From Ignavibacteriales bacterium (lineage in GTDB: Bacteria > Bacteroidota > Ignavibacteria > Ignavibacteriales > Ignavibacteriaceae), in assembly GCA_015709675.1 (NCBI GenBank), contig CP054182.1, positions 723,448 through 787,447 of the forward strand: DNA of 64,000 nt, in the 5' to 3' direction. The notes below the pieces were generated by a model. It worked only from the letters and a program-made list of their open reading frames with translations, was not told the origin of the DNA and did no database searches. Shown here one piece after another: positions 26,214 to 36,403 of this stretch. The position numbers and the translations under genes were made by a program. Positions within the stretch are counted from its first letter, which is position 1. The number at the start of each line of letters is the position of its first letter.

Positions 26214-26290
26214 GAACTGCATAGGGCGGTGTTTTGGGGTTTGCGGGGGACGGTGGGTTATAAAATTCTTCCCTTTTTTTTGAGCTTACA

Positions 26291-27200
26291 GAACTCACCC
26301 CCCAACCCCCTCTCTCCTGACAGTTCAAGTTTTACTAAATTGTGGCGTCGTTTAGTGTGTGAGTTTTTTGTTATTCTTAGTCTGTATTGGAAAGAGGGGG
26401 CTTTAGAAAAAGGGGTTTGCCGGCTTTATAATTTTCTGCGTTAAAACTCTTCTCTTTTTTGAAGCTTACAGAACTCACCCCCCAACCCCCTCTCTCCTGA
26501 CAGTTCAAGTTTTACTAAATTGTGGTGTCGTTTAGTGTGTGAGTTTTTTGTTATTCTTAGTCTGTATTGGAAAGAGGGGGCTTTAGAGAAAGGAGTTTGC
26601 CGGCTATTAAATTCTCTGCGTTAAAACTCTTCCCTTTTTTGAAGCTTTCAGAACTCACCCTCCGACAAGTCGGAGCAAGCCCAATTCCCCCTCTCTCCTT
26701 ACAGTTCAAGTTTTACTAAATTGTGGCGTTGTTTAGTGTGTGAGTTTTTTGTTATTCTTAGTCTGTATTGGAAAGAGGGGGCTTTAGAAAAAGGAGTTTG
26801 CCGGCTATTAAATTTTCTGCGTTAAAACTCTTCTCTTTTTTGAGCTTGCAGAACTCACCCCCCAACCCCCTCTCTCCTGACAGTTCAAGTTTTACTAAAT
26901 TGTGGCGTCGTTTAGTGTGTGAGTTTTTGTTATTCTTAGTCTGTATTGGAAAGAGGGGGCTTTAGAAAAAGGGGTTTGCAGGCTTTTAAATTTTCTGCGT
27001 TAGAACTCTTCTCTTTTTTGAAGCTTACAGAACTCACCCTCCCACAAGTCGGAGCAAGCCCAATTCCCCCTCTCTCCTGACAGTTCAAGTTTACTAAATT
27101 GTGGCGTCTTTTAGTGTGTGAGTTTTTTGTTATTCTTAGTCTGTATTGGAAAGAGGGGGCTTTAGAAAAAGGGGTTTGTTAGCTTTTAATTTTCTGCGTT
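26291..27200. repeat. Five-copy tandem array of 180-200 bp units
   Basis: Unit starts (GAACTCACC) are at 26291, 26471, 26651, 26851 and 27030, so the periods are 180, 180, 200 and 179. Each unit has CCCCCTCTCTCC near the start and GGAAAGAGGGGGC about 100 nt later, which can pair as a hairpin around GACAGTTCAAGTTTTACTAA and GTGTGTGAGTTTTTTGTTA. Units 3 and 5 share an insert TCGGAGCAAGCCCAATTCC in place of the CCCAACC run. Reading frames in the array are repeat translations and lack start signals. Confidence 0.93.
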
Positions 27201-27318
27201 AATCTGCGAAATCTGCGGGAAACTTTTGTGGCTTAGCGGTAGATAGGAAGCCTGTACTAGAGCTTAAGAACTACCTACCACCGGTATGAAGTATTGCCCC
27301 CAATTCATACTTCAAACT

Positions 27319-30045
27319 TCATACTTTTCCTTCGCTTATTTCTTTCAATAGTGAGAGGAGCTGATTCCGGTTAAAGGGTTTTGAAAGATAGTGAGTGCAG
27401 CCTGCGGCAAGGAACTCCTCACGGTCTCCCATTAAAGCAAAAGCGGTGAGGGCTACTATGGGGGTGTCTTTATATGAAGGAATCTGCCTGAGCTTTTTGG
27501 TCACTTCTACTCCGCTCCCCCCCTTGCCCAGGTTGATATCCATGAAGATGATGTCATAGTTTTTTGAACCTGCTTTTTGCAGGGCTTCATCTGAGGTGCG
27601 AGCGTGGTCAACAATATATATTTCTTTGGTAATCATCGTGACCAGGTTAACGGCGTTTATGTCATCTTCAACCATGAGTATGACGGGAAGTTCGGAAGCG
27701 GACTCAAAAATAACTGGGGTCTGATGATCTTCATGCTCCGTATAGGGGAGTATGCTCTGATGAACGCCTTCTTCCCACAGGGGAAACGTTACAGTAAAAA
27801 CGGTACCGTTGTTCAGCTGGCTTTTTACGGATATATCACCGCCGAGCTTAGTAACAAATTTGCGCGTGATAGTGAGGCCGAGTCCGGTGCCCTCAAAGTT
27901 TCTGTTATATCCTTCGCTCACCTGGCGGAATTCTTCCCAGATAATCTGCTGGTCTTCTTCGGAGATTCCGATACCGGTATCTATAACACTGACGGATAAT
28001 CCCGATCCGGTATTTTCCGTTTTAACGGTAACCCCTCCACCGGAGGTAAACTTAATGGCATTATTAATCAGATTATTAAAAATCTGTGAGAAAATCTGTT
28101 TATCAGTGAGGAGGCGGGAGTATCGGGCGTTGAACTGCCTTTGCAGAGTGAGATTCTTTTTTGCTGCCATAGCACTGAAAAGCTGAACCACATCTTCGAG
28201 CACTGCGTGGGAATCAACTATTTCCTTTTTGATATCCAGCTTGTTTGCCTCAATAGCGGAGAGGTTAAGAATCAGATTGAGAGTCTCAAGCAGGCGGATG
28301 CCTCCTTTATGTATCATCTCGGACATTTCCCTGCTGTAGTCGTCCCTGGATTCATCCATAAGAATTTCAGAGAAGCCGAGGATAGCAATAAGCGGAGTGC
28401 GGAGCTCATGGCTCATGTTTGCAAGGAAGCTGGATTTAAGCCGGCTCATTTGTTCGGCTTTATCCTTGGCGGCTATCAGCTCTTCGACCATTTGCTTCTG
28501 TCCGGTGATATCTTCTTTTATGGCAAAGAAGTTGATGATTTCACCCCGTGAATTGACAACAGGTGATATAATGGCGTTTTCCCAGAAGAGTTCGCCGCTT
28601 TTCTTTCTATTCAGGAATTCCCCCTGCCATGTATTTCCGGAAAGAATGGTATCCCAGAGCTCGTGATAGAGCACCGGACTTGTTTCTCCCGACTGAAGAA
28701 TGCGCGGATATTTACCTTTTACTTCTTCAAAGGTATAACCCGTCGTCTGGGTAAAAAACGGGTTTATATATTCAATCCTGCCCGAACGGTCTGTGATAAT
28801 AATGCTTACCGGGCTCTGCTCAATTGCTTTGGTGAGCTTAAAGGCAAGCTCCTGCGCGTGATTCTTTTCAATAAACAGCAGAAGTTCATGAGCAACAATT
28901 TCCAGAACCTCAAGAGCAAAAGCATCAAACGCATCCGGTGCATCATAGCTTTGAACAACCACTGCTCCTTTTTTATTCTTTCCGGAGATCATGGGCACAC
29001 CGAGCCAGAGCTCCGGCATGGTGCCCACTACCTCAACGTCTCCTGCTTCTTCAAGCTGAAGTATATCCTGCCTGGTAAGAAACAGAGGAATACCATGGGC
29101 AAGAAGATAGCCGGTGAGGGATTTTTCAGCACTCCACTCTTCAATGGAGTCCATCTGATCCTGCCCGTATATATCACGCAGCATGCCGGTTTCTTCATTA
29201 TAAGCGGCAAAGAAAAAATTCTCCGTGTTAATCATTGTTTTTGCTTCGGAGAGGATGATTTCCAGCAGCTCGCTTACGGTTTCGGAACTGGCAACAGCCA
29301 CTGCTATATTGTGCTGGAGCATGTTGATGCGCTGTATGCGTTTACGCTCGGTAACATCCACAATAATTTCATGGATCAAATATTCATTCTGTACTTTTAG
29401 CCTGCTGGCAAAAACCTCTACATCCCGCACGGAACCGTCAGCTCGGCGGTGTTTGTAGTCAATGTGATATTTAGAATTGGCCGCAACTTTTCTAAGGTCT
29501 TCCATGAGTTCTTCTGCGGAAAGAGTGTTCAGGTCAAAGACAGTCTTACTGAGCATCTCTTCTTTTTTCCAGCCATAAAACTCCACGGCTGCCTTGTTTA
29601 CGTCAAGAATCCTGCCGTTTGATGCATCTATCATAAGCATTACTGCCAGGTTATCTTCAAAGAGACTTCTGAAACGTTCTTCACTCTGACTGAGTGCCTC
29701 TTCAAACTGTTTCCGTTCGGCAATTTCACTGGTCAGGCTTGCGTTAAGTTTTTCAGCGATGCTTTTTGCCTCAACAGCATCCTGCATCATGTTTAAAGCG
29801 GCGAGCCGGGAGTTATTGAGTTCAGCATTAATCCGCTCAAGCTCGTTCGCGCGTTCATTAATATGCTGTTGAAGTTCCGAGTTAGCTCTGGAAAGCTCAT
29901 CTTCTGATGCTGAAGAAGGGGCGGCGGCATCTTCCTGCTGATGCTGAGAGGGCCGGGGGGAATTTTTTTCCCGGAGTTTTTCCTCAAGGAGACGTATCTG
30001 TTCTCTGAGACGCTGGTTCTCTTTTTCTAATTCTTCTGTTTTCAA
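27319..30045 (-). CDS. Soluble hybrid histidine kinase (PAS-GAF-PAS-HisKA-HATPase-REC)
   Basis: A 908-aa protein with no membrane helix. Coiled coils (1-35, 50-110) are followed by PAS (about 120-240), GAF (240-395) and PAS/PAC (400-520). HisKA has ANMSHELRTPLIAILGFSE with the phospho-histidine near 543. The HATPase domain (650-760) has NNLINNAIKFTSGG, VIDTGIGIS and GTGLGLTITRKF. The C-terminal receiver (785-905) has VEDDINAV, the acceptor aspartate in IIFMDINLGKGGSG and the lysine in YLSKPFN. Its frame has no ATG: initiation appears to be TTG at 30045, with AGGAAT 13 nt upstream. It lies 88 nt downstream of the giant PAS/GAF sensor and could take signal from it. Confidence 0.9.
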   Translation of the reverse strand: MKTEELEKENQRLREQIRLLEEKLREKNSPRPSQHQQEDAAAPSSASEDELSRANSELQQHINERANELERINAELNNSRLAALNMMQDAVEAKSIAEKLNASLTSEIAERKQFEEALSQSEERFRSLFEDNLAVMLMIDASNGRILDVNKAAVEFYGWKKEEMLSKTVFDLNTLSAEELMEDLRKVAANSKYHIDYKHRRADGSVRDVEVFASRLKVQNEYLIHEIIVDVTERKRIQRINMLQHNIAVAVASSETVSELLEIILSEAKTMINTENFFFAAYNEETGMLRDIYGQDQMDSIEEWSAEKSLTGYLLAHGIPLFLTRQDILQLEEAGDVEVVGTMPELWLGVPMISGKNKKGAVVVQSYDAPDAFDAFALEVLEIVAHELLLFIEKNHAQELAFKLTKAIEQSPVSIIITDRSGRIEYINPFFTQTTGYTFEEVKGKYPRILQSGETSPVLYHELWDTILSGNTWQGEFLNRKKSGELFWENAIISPVVNSRGEIINFFAIKEDITGQKQMVEELIAAKDKAEQMSRLKSSFLANMSHELRTPLIAILGFSEILMDESRDDYSREMSEMIHKGGIRLLETLNLILNLSAIEANKLDIKKEIVDSHAVLEDVVQLFSAMAAKKNLTLQRQFNARYSRLLTDKQIFSQIFNNLINNAIKFTSGGGVTVKTENTGSGLSVSVIDTGIGISEEDQQIIWEEFRQVSEGYNRNFEGTGLGLTITRKFVTKLGGDISVKSQLNNGTVFTVTFPLWEEGVHQSILPYTEHEDHQTPVIFESASELPVILMVEDDINAVNLVTMITKEIYIVDHARTSDEALQKAGSKNYDIIFMDINLGKGGSGVEVTKKLRQIPSYKDTPIVALTAFALMGDREEFLAAGCTHYLSKPFNRNQLLSLLKEISEGKV

Positions 30046-30132
30046 AATATCAGACTGATTCCTGTTTCTTTTTTGAAATCTTTACAAATGAATATCAGAG
30101 ATTGTTCATGTACGTGAAACTGATGTCCGGCT

Positions 30133-33100
30133 CTAAGGACTGGTCTTTATGTGAGCAGAATCTGTTCCTGAGGTTTCAGAGCTTCCGCCGGTGATAAAAT
30201 CGAGATTATATACCGGCTCCTGCCCGAGCATTCCGGAGAGTTCATTAATTTTCTTTTTTAATTCAATCATCCTGAGCTCTCTGCCTACGGAGAGTTTGTT
30301 AAACTGCTCGAGTTCCTGGATTTTTGCCTGCAGTGCATTTTCATAGCGCAGCCGCTCGGTTATATCACGAACAACAACAAGGATTGCAGTTCCATTCTCA
30401 TAAGCAAAAGGAGTTGCTGTTGCTTCTATGTCTATTACGGTGCCGTCCAGACGGACAAGCCTCCGTCTTGCTGCGGGAGCATATTCACCGGATGAAAGAG
30501 AGCTGGACACTCTGTTTTTGATATCCTCATGATCATCTGGATGGAAAAACTCAAAGGGCGCTTTACCGAGAATCTGATCCGAGTTCCGGGCGCCAACCAT
30601 TTTCATCATTCCGGGGTTGCAATAAACAATTTCATTATTAAAATTAATATATATTGCATCCTGGGAAACTTCAATCAGTTTCCGGTAGCGTTCTTCACTT
30701 TCCTTAAGCGAATCCTGCATCAGTTTACGGTTGGTTATATCATGAGCTACTGCAAAGGAAATCTGTTCCTCAGGGTAGGGGTGCGAGACCCATGAAAGCC
30801 ATCTGACAGAACCGTCCCTGCACAGATACCGGTTTTCAAACTCAAAAACCTCTCTGCCGTCAATGATAGAGCGGTTGGCCTGATTGGTTCGTTCCCTGTC
30901 ATCCGGATGGATAAATTCATTCCATGGCTTTGAAAGCATTTCTTCAATTGACCACCCTAAGGTTTTTTCCCACGCCGGATTAAGCATTTTGAAATAGCCG
31001 TCATAACCGGCAACGCAGAGCAGATCAAGAGAGTGGCTCACTATTCTTCCGCTGAGCCGGAGCTGTTCTTCGGCTTTAATTCTTTCGGTAATATCCATAA
31101 TCATGGCAACAAACACCTGGTCTGTGCCAAAGGGATGAAGCTGCAGATGAACCTCAACATCATACACGGAACCGTCTTTACGCCGATGGCGGGTAGTAAA
31201 CGTAATCAGTTCTTTCTGCCCGCTGGTGAGCGGACTGATTGCCTGCATGAAGGTTTCCAATGTATAATCCGGCTTAATATCAACCGGCGTCATCCGGGTT
31301 ATCTCATCGGAAGTATAACCGAGATTCCTGAGTGCTCCCTCGTTCACAAACCTGAATTTCAGGTCGGAGCGGTTGAAGATATATATTTCATTCAGACTGG
31401 TCTTCAGGATTTCCCACAGGCGCTTTTCTTCGGCTTCGAGCTGCTTCTGTGCGGTGATATCACGCCAGACGGAGCGGCTTCGGATAATGCTTCCCGCGTC
31501 GTCATAAACGGCGGAAGAATTCAGCAGTATATATATCAGGGTGCCGTCTTTTCTGACCACTTCCATTTCGGCATTTACGATTTTGCCCTCCCTGCGGAAC
31601 TTTTCGAGATTACGCTTAAAATCTTCATAAGAGCGGGGATGGTAAAGCTCATTCACCGGCTTGCCGATCAGTTCCTCTTTTGTATATCCCGTAAGGATTG
31701 TGGCGGTATGGTTACACTCGATAATTCTGGCGGTCCCGGGATCAATGGAAACAAACATATCAGGGGAATACTCGTAAAGATCGGAATATTTCCGTTCGCT
31801 TTCAATAAGGCGCTTTTCAGATTCGGATCTCTGCAGTTCTTTCTGATAATTTCCGATGGCGAAAGTGATATCCAGCGCGATCTCTTCAAGAAGATTCAGT
31901 TCTTTCTGGCGGAAGAAATTTACTTCAGAGGAAAAAACGGAGAGCACATATTTTGCTTTTCCGTTCCGGAGCACGGGTGCTGAGGCCAGTGACTGTAACC
32001 GCCCCATCTCCGGGTATATCTTAAGGAAATCCTCATTAAAGAGTGAGTGAAGATTGTTCTGCACTATAATCCGGTTTTCTTTAACTGCCGCAAAGCAGGG
32101 TTTTTTACGAAGTTCTTCCTCAGTGGCGGCAGGCAGTTTTTCAAGAATAACATCAGACCCTGTTCCCAGAGCATAAAGGGGAATAAGTTTTTCGCCGTTA
32201 TCATCAAGCTCCCCGACCCATGCAAGTGCAAATTCGCCGGTTTCTACTGCAATGCGGCAGATATCCCTGAACAGAGTTTCGGGCGGGGGTAGTTTTGCCA
32301 CGGTTTTATTTGTCTGGCTGAGCATGGCGTAAAGGCGGTTCAGGTGACGAATTTCATTTTCCGCTGTCTTAACCAGGGTAATATCCGAAATAAAGCCCTC
32401 AAGCGCGGTGAGCGTGCCGCCGGTATATATGCCGGTTCCCCGCTCCCACACCCATTTGGTTTCACCCAGCGCGGTGATGATGCGGTATTCAATAACATAC
32501 GGAACTTCTATCTCAAGTGCCGACTGAATTTTCTGCCAGACCATTTCCTGATCATCCGGATGAATAAGGGAAGCAAACGTCCGCACGGAGCTGGCGATGA
32601 AGTCAGCTTTCGGGTAACCGCTAAGCAGGTTAATGCCGTCGCTTATATATTCCATGGTCCAGTCGCGGTCATTTTTGCACCGGTACACCACGCCGCTGAG
32701 GTTATCTATCATGGTATTAAAAGCCCGGGCACTTTCACGGAACGCCAGATCAGCTTTTTTCCATTCAGTAAGATCCTGAAAACTGGTGGCGAAACGGTTC
32801 TCCCCCGTCCTGAAGGCAGAGATTAAAAAATATTTATCCAGCGGGGCATAATAGGTTTCGAAGACCCCGGGCTTACCGCTGAGGGCAACTTCTTTGTATA
32901 TATCAAAATAGGGGCTTTCATCCGCTGAATATGCCTGGCGTGCAGGTTTGCCTTTCACCTGCTGAGCGGTTAGCCCTGTCATTTTTTCGTAAGCCGGATT
33001 CACATCCAGAATCAGGTAATCAACCGGGGTATTGTTTTCATCAAAGATAAGTTCGTGCAGGGCAACGCCTTCATTCATTGAAGAAAACAGCGCTACAAAC

Positions 33101-35007
33101 TTACGTTCACGTTCTTCGGTTTCAGCCTGAAATCGTTTCTTTTCGATGATTTCCCAGATGATATCGGAAAAATAAGACGCTATAAGCACATCCGGGCCGG
33201 TATATTCTTCCGGTTTATTGCCCAGCCCGATAATAGCAACCACCAAACCGTTTCTGATAACGGGAATTACAAGCTCGCGAAGCAGTTCTGCGTGCCCATC
33301 GGGCAGTCCTTTTTTGCCAGGCACCTTTGAGTAGTCGTTATGGATAACGGGAGCTTTGGTATATATACACTCCGTCCAGATGCCTGCCTGGCTTACATTA
33401 TAATGCAGCCCTTCCCCCTCGGCTTTGCAGTAGTGATTCCGGGTGTTTGTTGACCATGCCTGCAGCGAAATGGTTTCCTGATCTTCAAACACAAAATGAA
33501 GGAAACCAATGGTGCTTCCGGTAAGTTTTTCCATCTCATCCAGAGCACGGGTGAGGATTTCATTCTGGGAGTGATCGGCTGCGTAATTCAAAAGATTAAA
33601 ATGTGCCTGAATCATTTTAGACCTCAGGCGGCTGGTGCTCTGGTCTCTGAAGACAATAACTGACCCTGCTACTTCGCCTTTTTCATTAACTATCGGAGCA
33701 CAGCTGTCAGCAATAGGAATGTAAGAACCTCCGCGGGTTTTAAGAAGCATGGATGCATCAATATTTACCGGTTTTCCGGAAGAAAGCACTTCGGCAACGG
33801 GAGCGGGTTTATGTTCAAGGGTATTTTCATCAAGCAGCCAGAAGATGTTATCAGCCGGTTTGCCGGATGCATCATGCAGACTCCATCCCGTCAGTTTTTC
33901 GGCTGCGGGGTTAAGAAAACTGACGACGCCCCTGCTATCCGTGGTGATTACCGCATCACCGATACTGCGCAGAACGGTTTTGTGAGTCTGTTCTTTCTCC
34001 CAGTTCTGCCGGTATATATTGCGCTGGTTCAGGTGATAAAGCCAGAGCAGGCCGAGCACGATGGCAAGAAGCATAAAAACGATAAACCCTGCAGCAAGCC
34101 AGGTGATGAAAGTGATTTCCTGATATAACTCATCTTTATCAATCTTAGCAACAAAGAACCAGTCAGTGCCGGGTACTGATCCGAGATAGGCAAGAACAGC
34201 TTTACCTCTGTAGTCATCAGATTCCAAAAAGCCGGTATATCCTTTTACGGCTTTAATCGCTGCAACATCATTCCGGCTGAGAGGAATGTGCATTTGTAAC
34301 GCGGTATTCCGGAGATGGCGCACCTCATTCAGGAACACAACGCTATCCCTCTCCTTTCTGATAAGGAGAGTTTCCGCGGTCCTGCTTTTTCCGGGCCACG
34401 TCTGAATATATGGATAGAGATATTGGTGAGGATCAATCCTGAATACCATAACCGCAAACACGGCATCGTCAGATTTTTTTACCGGTGCAATAACATCATA
34501 GTGGATCTGCTGATGGATACTGCAGAAATAAAAATCAGTGTGGATAATTTCTTTTTTTTGAAAAGACTCTTTTATGATCTCTTTGGCATAAGAATCCATG
34601 ACAGCCGGGGTATCGGGTATGGCCAGGAAAGGGGAGCCGGTGCTGTCGGTGAAGAAAACCGAAATATACTCAGTGTTTGAAAACAGCCGGCTCATGCGCA
34701 GATTGATTTCGGCGGTAACGGCCGGTGCGGGCTTTTCTATATATTCGCTTATGAGTGAGGCTGTCATGGAAGAGCTGCTGAAAACATACGCGTCAAAGGT
34801 GCGCTCCTTGCGCCAGTTGACAAGCTGTCCGGTTTTAAGGCCGGCAACGGATCGGAGTTCTTCTGACTTTTGCTGTTGGAATGTGAAGGTCACCTGCCGG
34901 TAATAGAGGAAGACGGCAGTAAGGAGGGGAATACTGAGTATCAGTGCGGCAACAAGAATATGGGATTTCTTTGCCAGAAGACGGGCTGAAGCATTCAGGA
35001 GCTTCAT
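30133..35007 (-). CDS. 1624-aa membrane PAS/GAF sensor without a kinase domain
   Basis: The N-terminus has a membrane helix (ILVAALILSIPLLTAVFLYY), an extracytoplasmic Cache-like domain to about residue 300 and a second helix (FIVFMLLAIVLGLLWLYHL). The cytoplasmic part is a chain of sensor domains: PAS (about 345-465), GAF (475-620), three PAS/PAC (640-910), GAF (920-1080), then at least four PAS/PAC modules to about 1575. The chain ends in a short coiled coil and a Ser/Thr-rich tail (GGSSETSGTDSAHIKTSP). No H-box, HATPase, GGDEF or EAL output is present. The next gene on the strand is a soluble hybrid kinase, an obvious candidate output. Confidence 0.88.
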   Translation of the reverse strand: MKLLNASARLLAKKSHILVAALILSIPLLTAVFLYYRQVTFTFQQQKSEELRSVAGLKTGQLVNWRKERTFDAYVFSSSSMTASLISEYIEKPAPAVTAEINLRMSRLFSNTEYISVFFTDSTGSPFLAIPDTPAVMDSYAKEIIKESFQKKEIIHTDFYFCSIHQQIHYDVIAPVKKSDDAVFAVMVFRIDPHQYLYPYIQTWPGKSRTAETLLIRKERDSVVFLNEVRHLRNTALQMHIPLSRNDVAAIKAVKGYTGFLESDDYRGKAVLAYLGSVPGTDWFFVAKIDKDELYQEITFITWLAAGFIVFMLLAIVLGLLWLYHLNQRNIYRQNWEKEQTHKTVLRSIGDAVITTDSRGVVSFLNPAAEKLTGWSLHDASGKPADNIFWLLDENTLEHKPAPVAEVLSSGKPVNIDASMLLKTRGGSYIPIADSCAPIVNEKGEVAGSVIVFRDQSTSRLRSKMIQAHFNLLNYAADHSQNEILTRALDEMEKLTGSTIGFLHFVFEDQETISLQAWSTNTRNHYCKAEGEGLHYNVSQAGIWTECIYTKAPVIHNDYSKVPGKKGLPDGHAELLRELVIPVIRNGLVVAIIGLGNKPEEYTGPDVLIASYFSDIIWEIIEKKRFQAETEERERKFVALFSSMNEGVALHELIFDENNTPVDYLILDVNPAYEKMTGLTAQQVKGKPARQAYSADESPYFDIYKEVALSGKPGVFETYYAPLDKYFLISAFRTGENRFATSFQDLTEWKKADLAFRESARAFNTMIDNLSGVVYRCKNDRDWTMEYISDGINLLSGYPKADFIASSVRTFASLIHPDDQEMVWQKIQSALEIEVPYVIEYRIITALGETKWVWERGTGIYTGGTLTALEGFISDITLVKTAENEIRHLNRLYAMLSQTNKTVAKLPPPETLFRDICRIAVETGEFALAWVGELDDNGEKLIPLYALGTGSDVILEKLPAATEEELRKKPCFAAVKENRIIVQNNLHSLFNEDFLKIYPEMGRLQSLASAPVLRNGKAKYVLSVFSSEVNFFRQKELNLLEEIALDITFAIGNYQKELQRSESEKRLIESERKYSDLYEYSPDMFVSIDPGTARIIECNHTATILTGYTKEELIGKPVNELYHPRSYEDFKRNLEKFRREGKIVNAEMEVVRKDGTLIYILLNSSAVYDDAGSIIRSRSVWRDITAQKQLEAEEKRLWEILKTSLNEIYIFNRSDLKFRFVNEGALRNLGYTSDEITRMTPVDIKPDYTLETFMQAISPLTSGQKELITFTTRHRRKDGSVYDVEVHLQLHPFGTDQVFVAMIMDITERIKAEEQLRLSGRIVSHSLDLLCVAGYDGYFKMLNPAWEKTLGWSIEEMLSKPWNEFIHPDDRERTNQANRSIIDGREVFEFENRYLCRDGSVRWLSWVSHPYPEEQISFAVAHDITNRKLMQDSLKESEERYRKLIEVSQDAIYINFNNEIVYCNPGMMKMVGARNSDQILGKAPFEFFHPDDHEDIKNRVSSSLSSGEYAPAARRRLVRLDGTVIDIEATATPFAYENGTAILVVVRDITERLRYENALQAKIQELEQFNKLSVGRELRMIELKKKINELSGMLGQEPVYNLDFITGGSSETSGTDSAHIKTSP

Positions 35008-35344
35008 ATCTCAGAATCCTCAAATTCCAATCTGTGCCTACGCAAAGGGTGTTCCTGGTAATCTAAAAGTACAAGTTACAAAAACGGTAAATGATAACAA
35101 AACACGGTAAAAAATCAATGAATAATGTACAGGGGGAATTAGTAATTAGAACGGAGTAATTAGTAATGCTGACTCAGGAATTCCTTTGCGGCCTGGTGCG
35201 GGGTTGATGGGCCGCGGATGAAACGGATGCTGAAGCAGCGCTGATGAGCACGGATCGGAGAATTCTTTGCGGCTTAGAGCCTTTGCTCGATGTTATTGGA
35301 GAATGACTACTTTACATTTTCCATTATCCTCTATCCGTAATCAT
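35008..35344. other. Intergenic stretch with stutter repeats
   Basis: No gene seen. GGGAATTAGTAATTAGAAC and GGAGTAATTAGTAATGCTG lie near 35135-35169, and ACATTTTCCATTATCCTCTA with TCCGTAATCATT near 35312-35344 abuts the stop of the minus-strand gene. The latter is close to the inverted form of the word at 55145-55175. Confidence 0.5.
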
Positions 35345-36379
35345 TTACTTTACTGCTGGTTCGGTCAGTTTGAGCAGGCGGGAGTCTGCATCCAGCTCTG
35401 CCTGAGTGCCGAAGGGGAGTGTATATTTGTTTGCTATGTGACCGAAGCTAAGGCCGTAACAGACCGGAATGCCAAGCCCGCCAAGGCGGTCGAACAAGAC
35501 TTCCTTCAGCGTGAGGGATGAGGTAATGCCTGATTCGCTTTCTTTAGGATTGCACTTTGAAAATACTCCGAGTGCTATTCCTTTGCATTTCTCAATCGCG
35601 CCGGACTGAATAAGCTGTGTGAGCATCCGGTCAATGCGGTAGGGCTCTTCACGCACTTCTTCAAGAAAGATGATGGAATCAGTATAATCAGGATTATACG
35701 GGGTGCCGATAACGGAGACAACAAGCGAGAGATTTCCGCCAATCAGTTTACCGCGTGCAGTTCCGCCGGAGATGGTGTAAAGCTCGTAATCGGGATTGGC
35801 CGGATCGGCCGGGGCGTTATCAAGCGTATATACCGGCTGAGGGTTTATCAGCACATTGCGCAGATGGTTAACGCTGTATTCATTAAACGTGGAGATGCCG
35901 ACGGGTCCGTGGAATCCGGTTAAACCGGTTTTTGCGTATATACCGTAAAAGAGCGCGGTGATATCGCTGTAGCCCATCAGCACTTTGGGGTTTTGTTCAA
36001 TGAGAGGGTAATCAAGCATGGGGAGTATTCTTCCGCATCCGTAACCGCCGCGGGTGCAGATGATTCCTTTTACGGATGTATCGCCAAACGCCCAATTGAT
36101 GTCATCGGCGCGTTCTTTATCGCTGCCGCCAAGGTAGCCGTATTTGCTTACCACTGCCTTCCCCTCAGCCACTTCGAAACCAAGCGCTTCGATATTGGCG
36201 CGGGACTCCTGCAATTCTTCCGGAGTGATAAATCCACCGGGAGATACCAGCGCGACGCGGTCCCCCTGGTTCAGGCGGGGAGGTATGATGGTTTTTTTAG
36301 ATACGCTGCCTGCTTCCGAGCGGATAAATGGAGTGAGGGAAAGCAGAAGTGAAGAGGCGAGGAACTGCGAGCGTTTCAT
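35345..36379 (-). CDS. LD-carboxypeptidase (peptidase family S66)
   Basis: A 344-aa exported enzyme that trims the L,D bond of murein tetrapeptides in peptidoglycan recycling (LdcA family). The signal is MKRSQFLASSLLLSLTPF. Family motifs: RVALVSPGGFI at the start, ICTRGGYGCGRILPMLD, the nucleophile serine in LMGYSDITALF near residue 143, the glutamate in IIFLEEVREEPYRIDRML, and the histidine in CYGLSFGHIANKYTLPFG. Length fits the family with a signal peptide. The patatin-BamA gene is 24 nt downstream on the same strand. Confidence 0.92.
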   Translation of the reverse strand: MKRSQFLASSLLLSLTPFIRSEAGSVSKKTIIPPRLNQGDRVALVSPGGFITPEELQESRANIEALGFEVAEGKAVVSKYGYLGGSDKERADDINWAFGDTSVKGIICTRGGYGCGRILPMLDYPLIEQNPKVLMGYSDITALFYGIYAKTGLTGFHGPVGISTFNEYSVNHLRNVLINPQPVYTLDNAPADPANPDYELYTISGGTARGKLIGGNLSLVVSVIGTPYNPDYTDSIIFLEEVREEPYRIDRMLTQLIQSGAIEKCKGIALGVFSKCNPKESESGITSSLTLKEVLFDRLGGLGIPVCYGLSFGHIANKYTLPFGTQAELDADSRLLKLTEPAVK

Positions 36380-36403
36380 GAATAGTCCGTATATATGAGC
36401 GTA

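Noticed and set aside
26181-26965. Small proteins with NSPPNPLSPDSSSF
   Set aside because: These are translations of the tandem repeat unit; no ribosome site or promoter, and the same peptide occurs in each copy.
26291-27200. CRISPR array
   Set aside because: Units are 180-200 nt and similar throughout; there are no short repeats with unique spacers and no cas genes.
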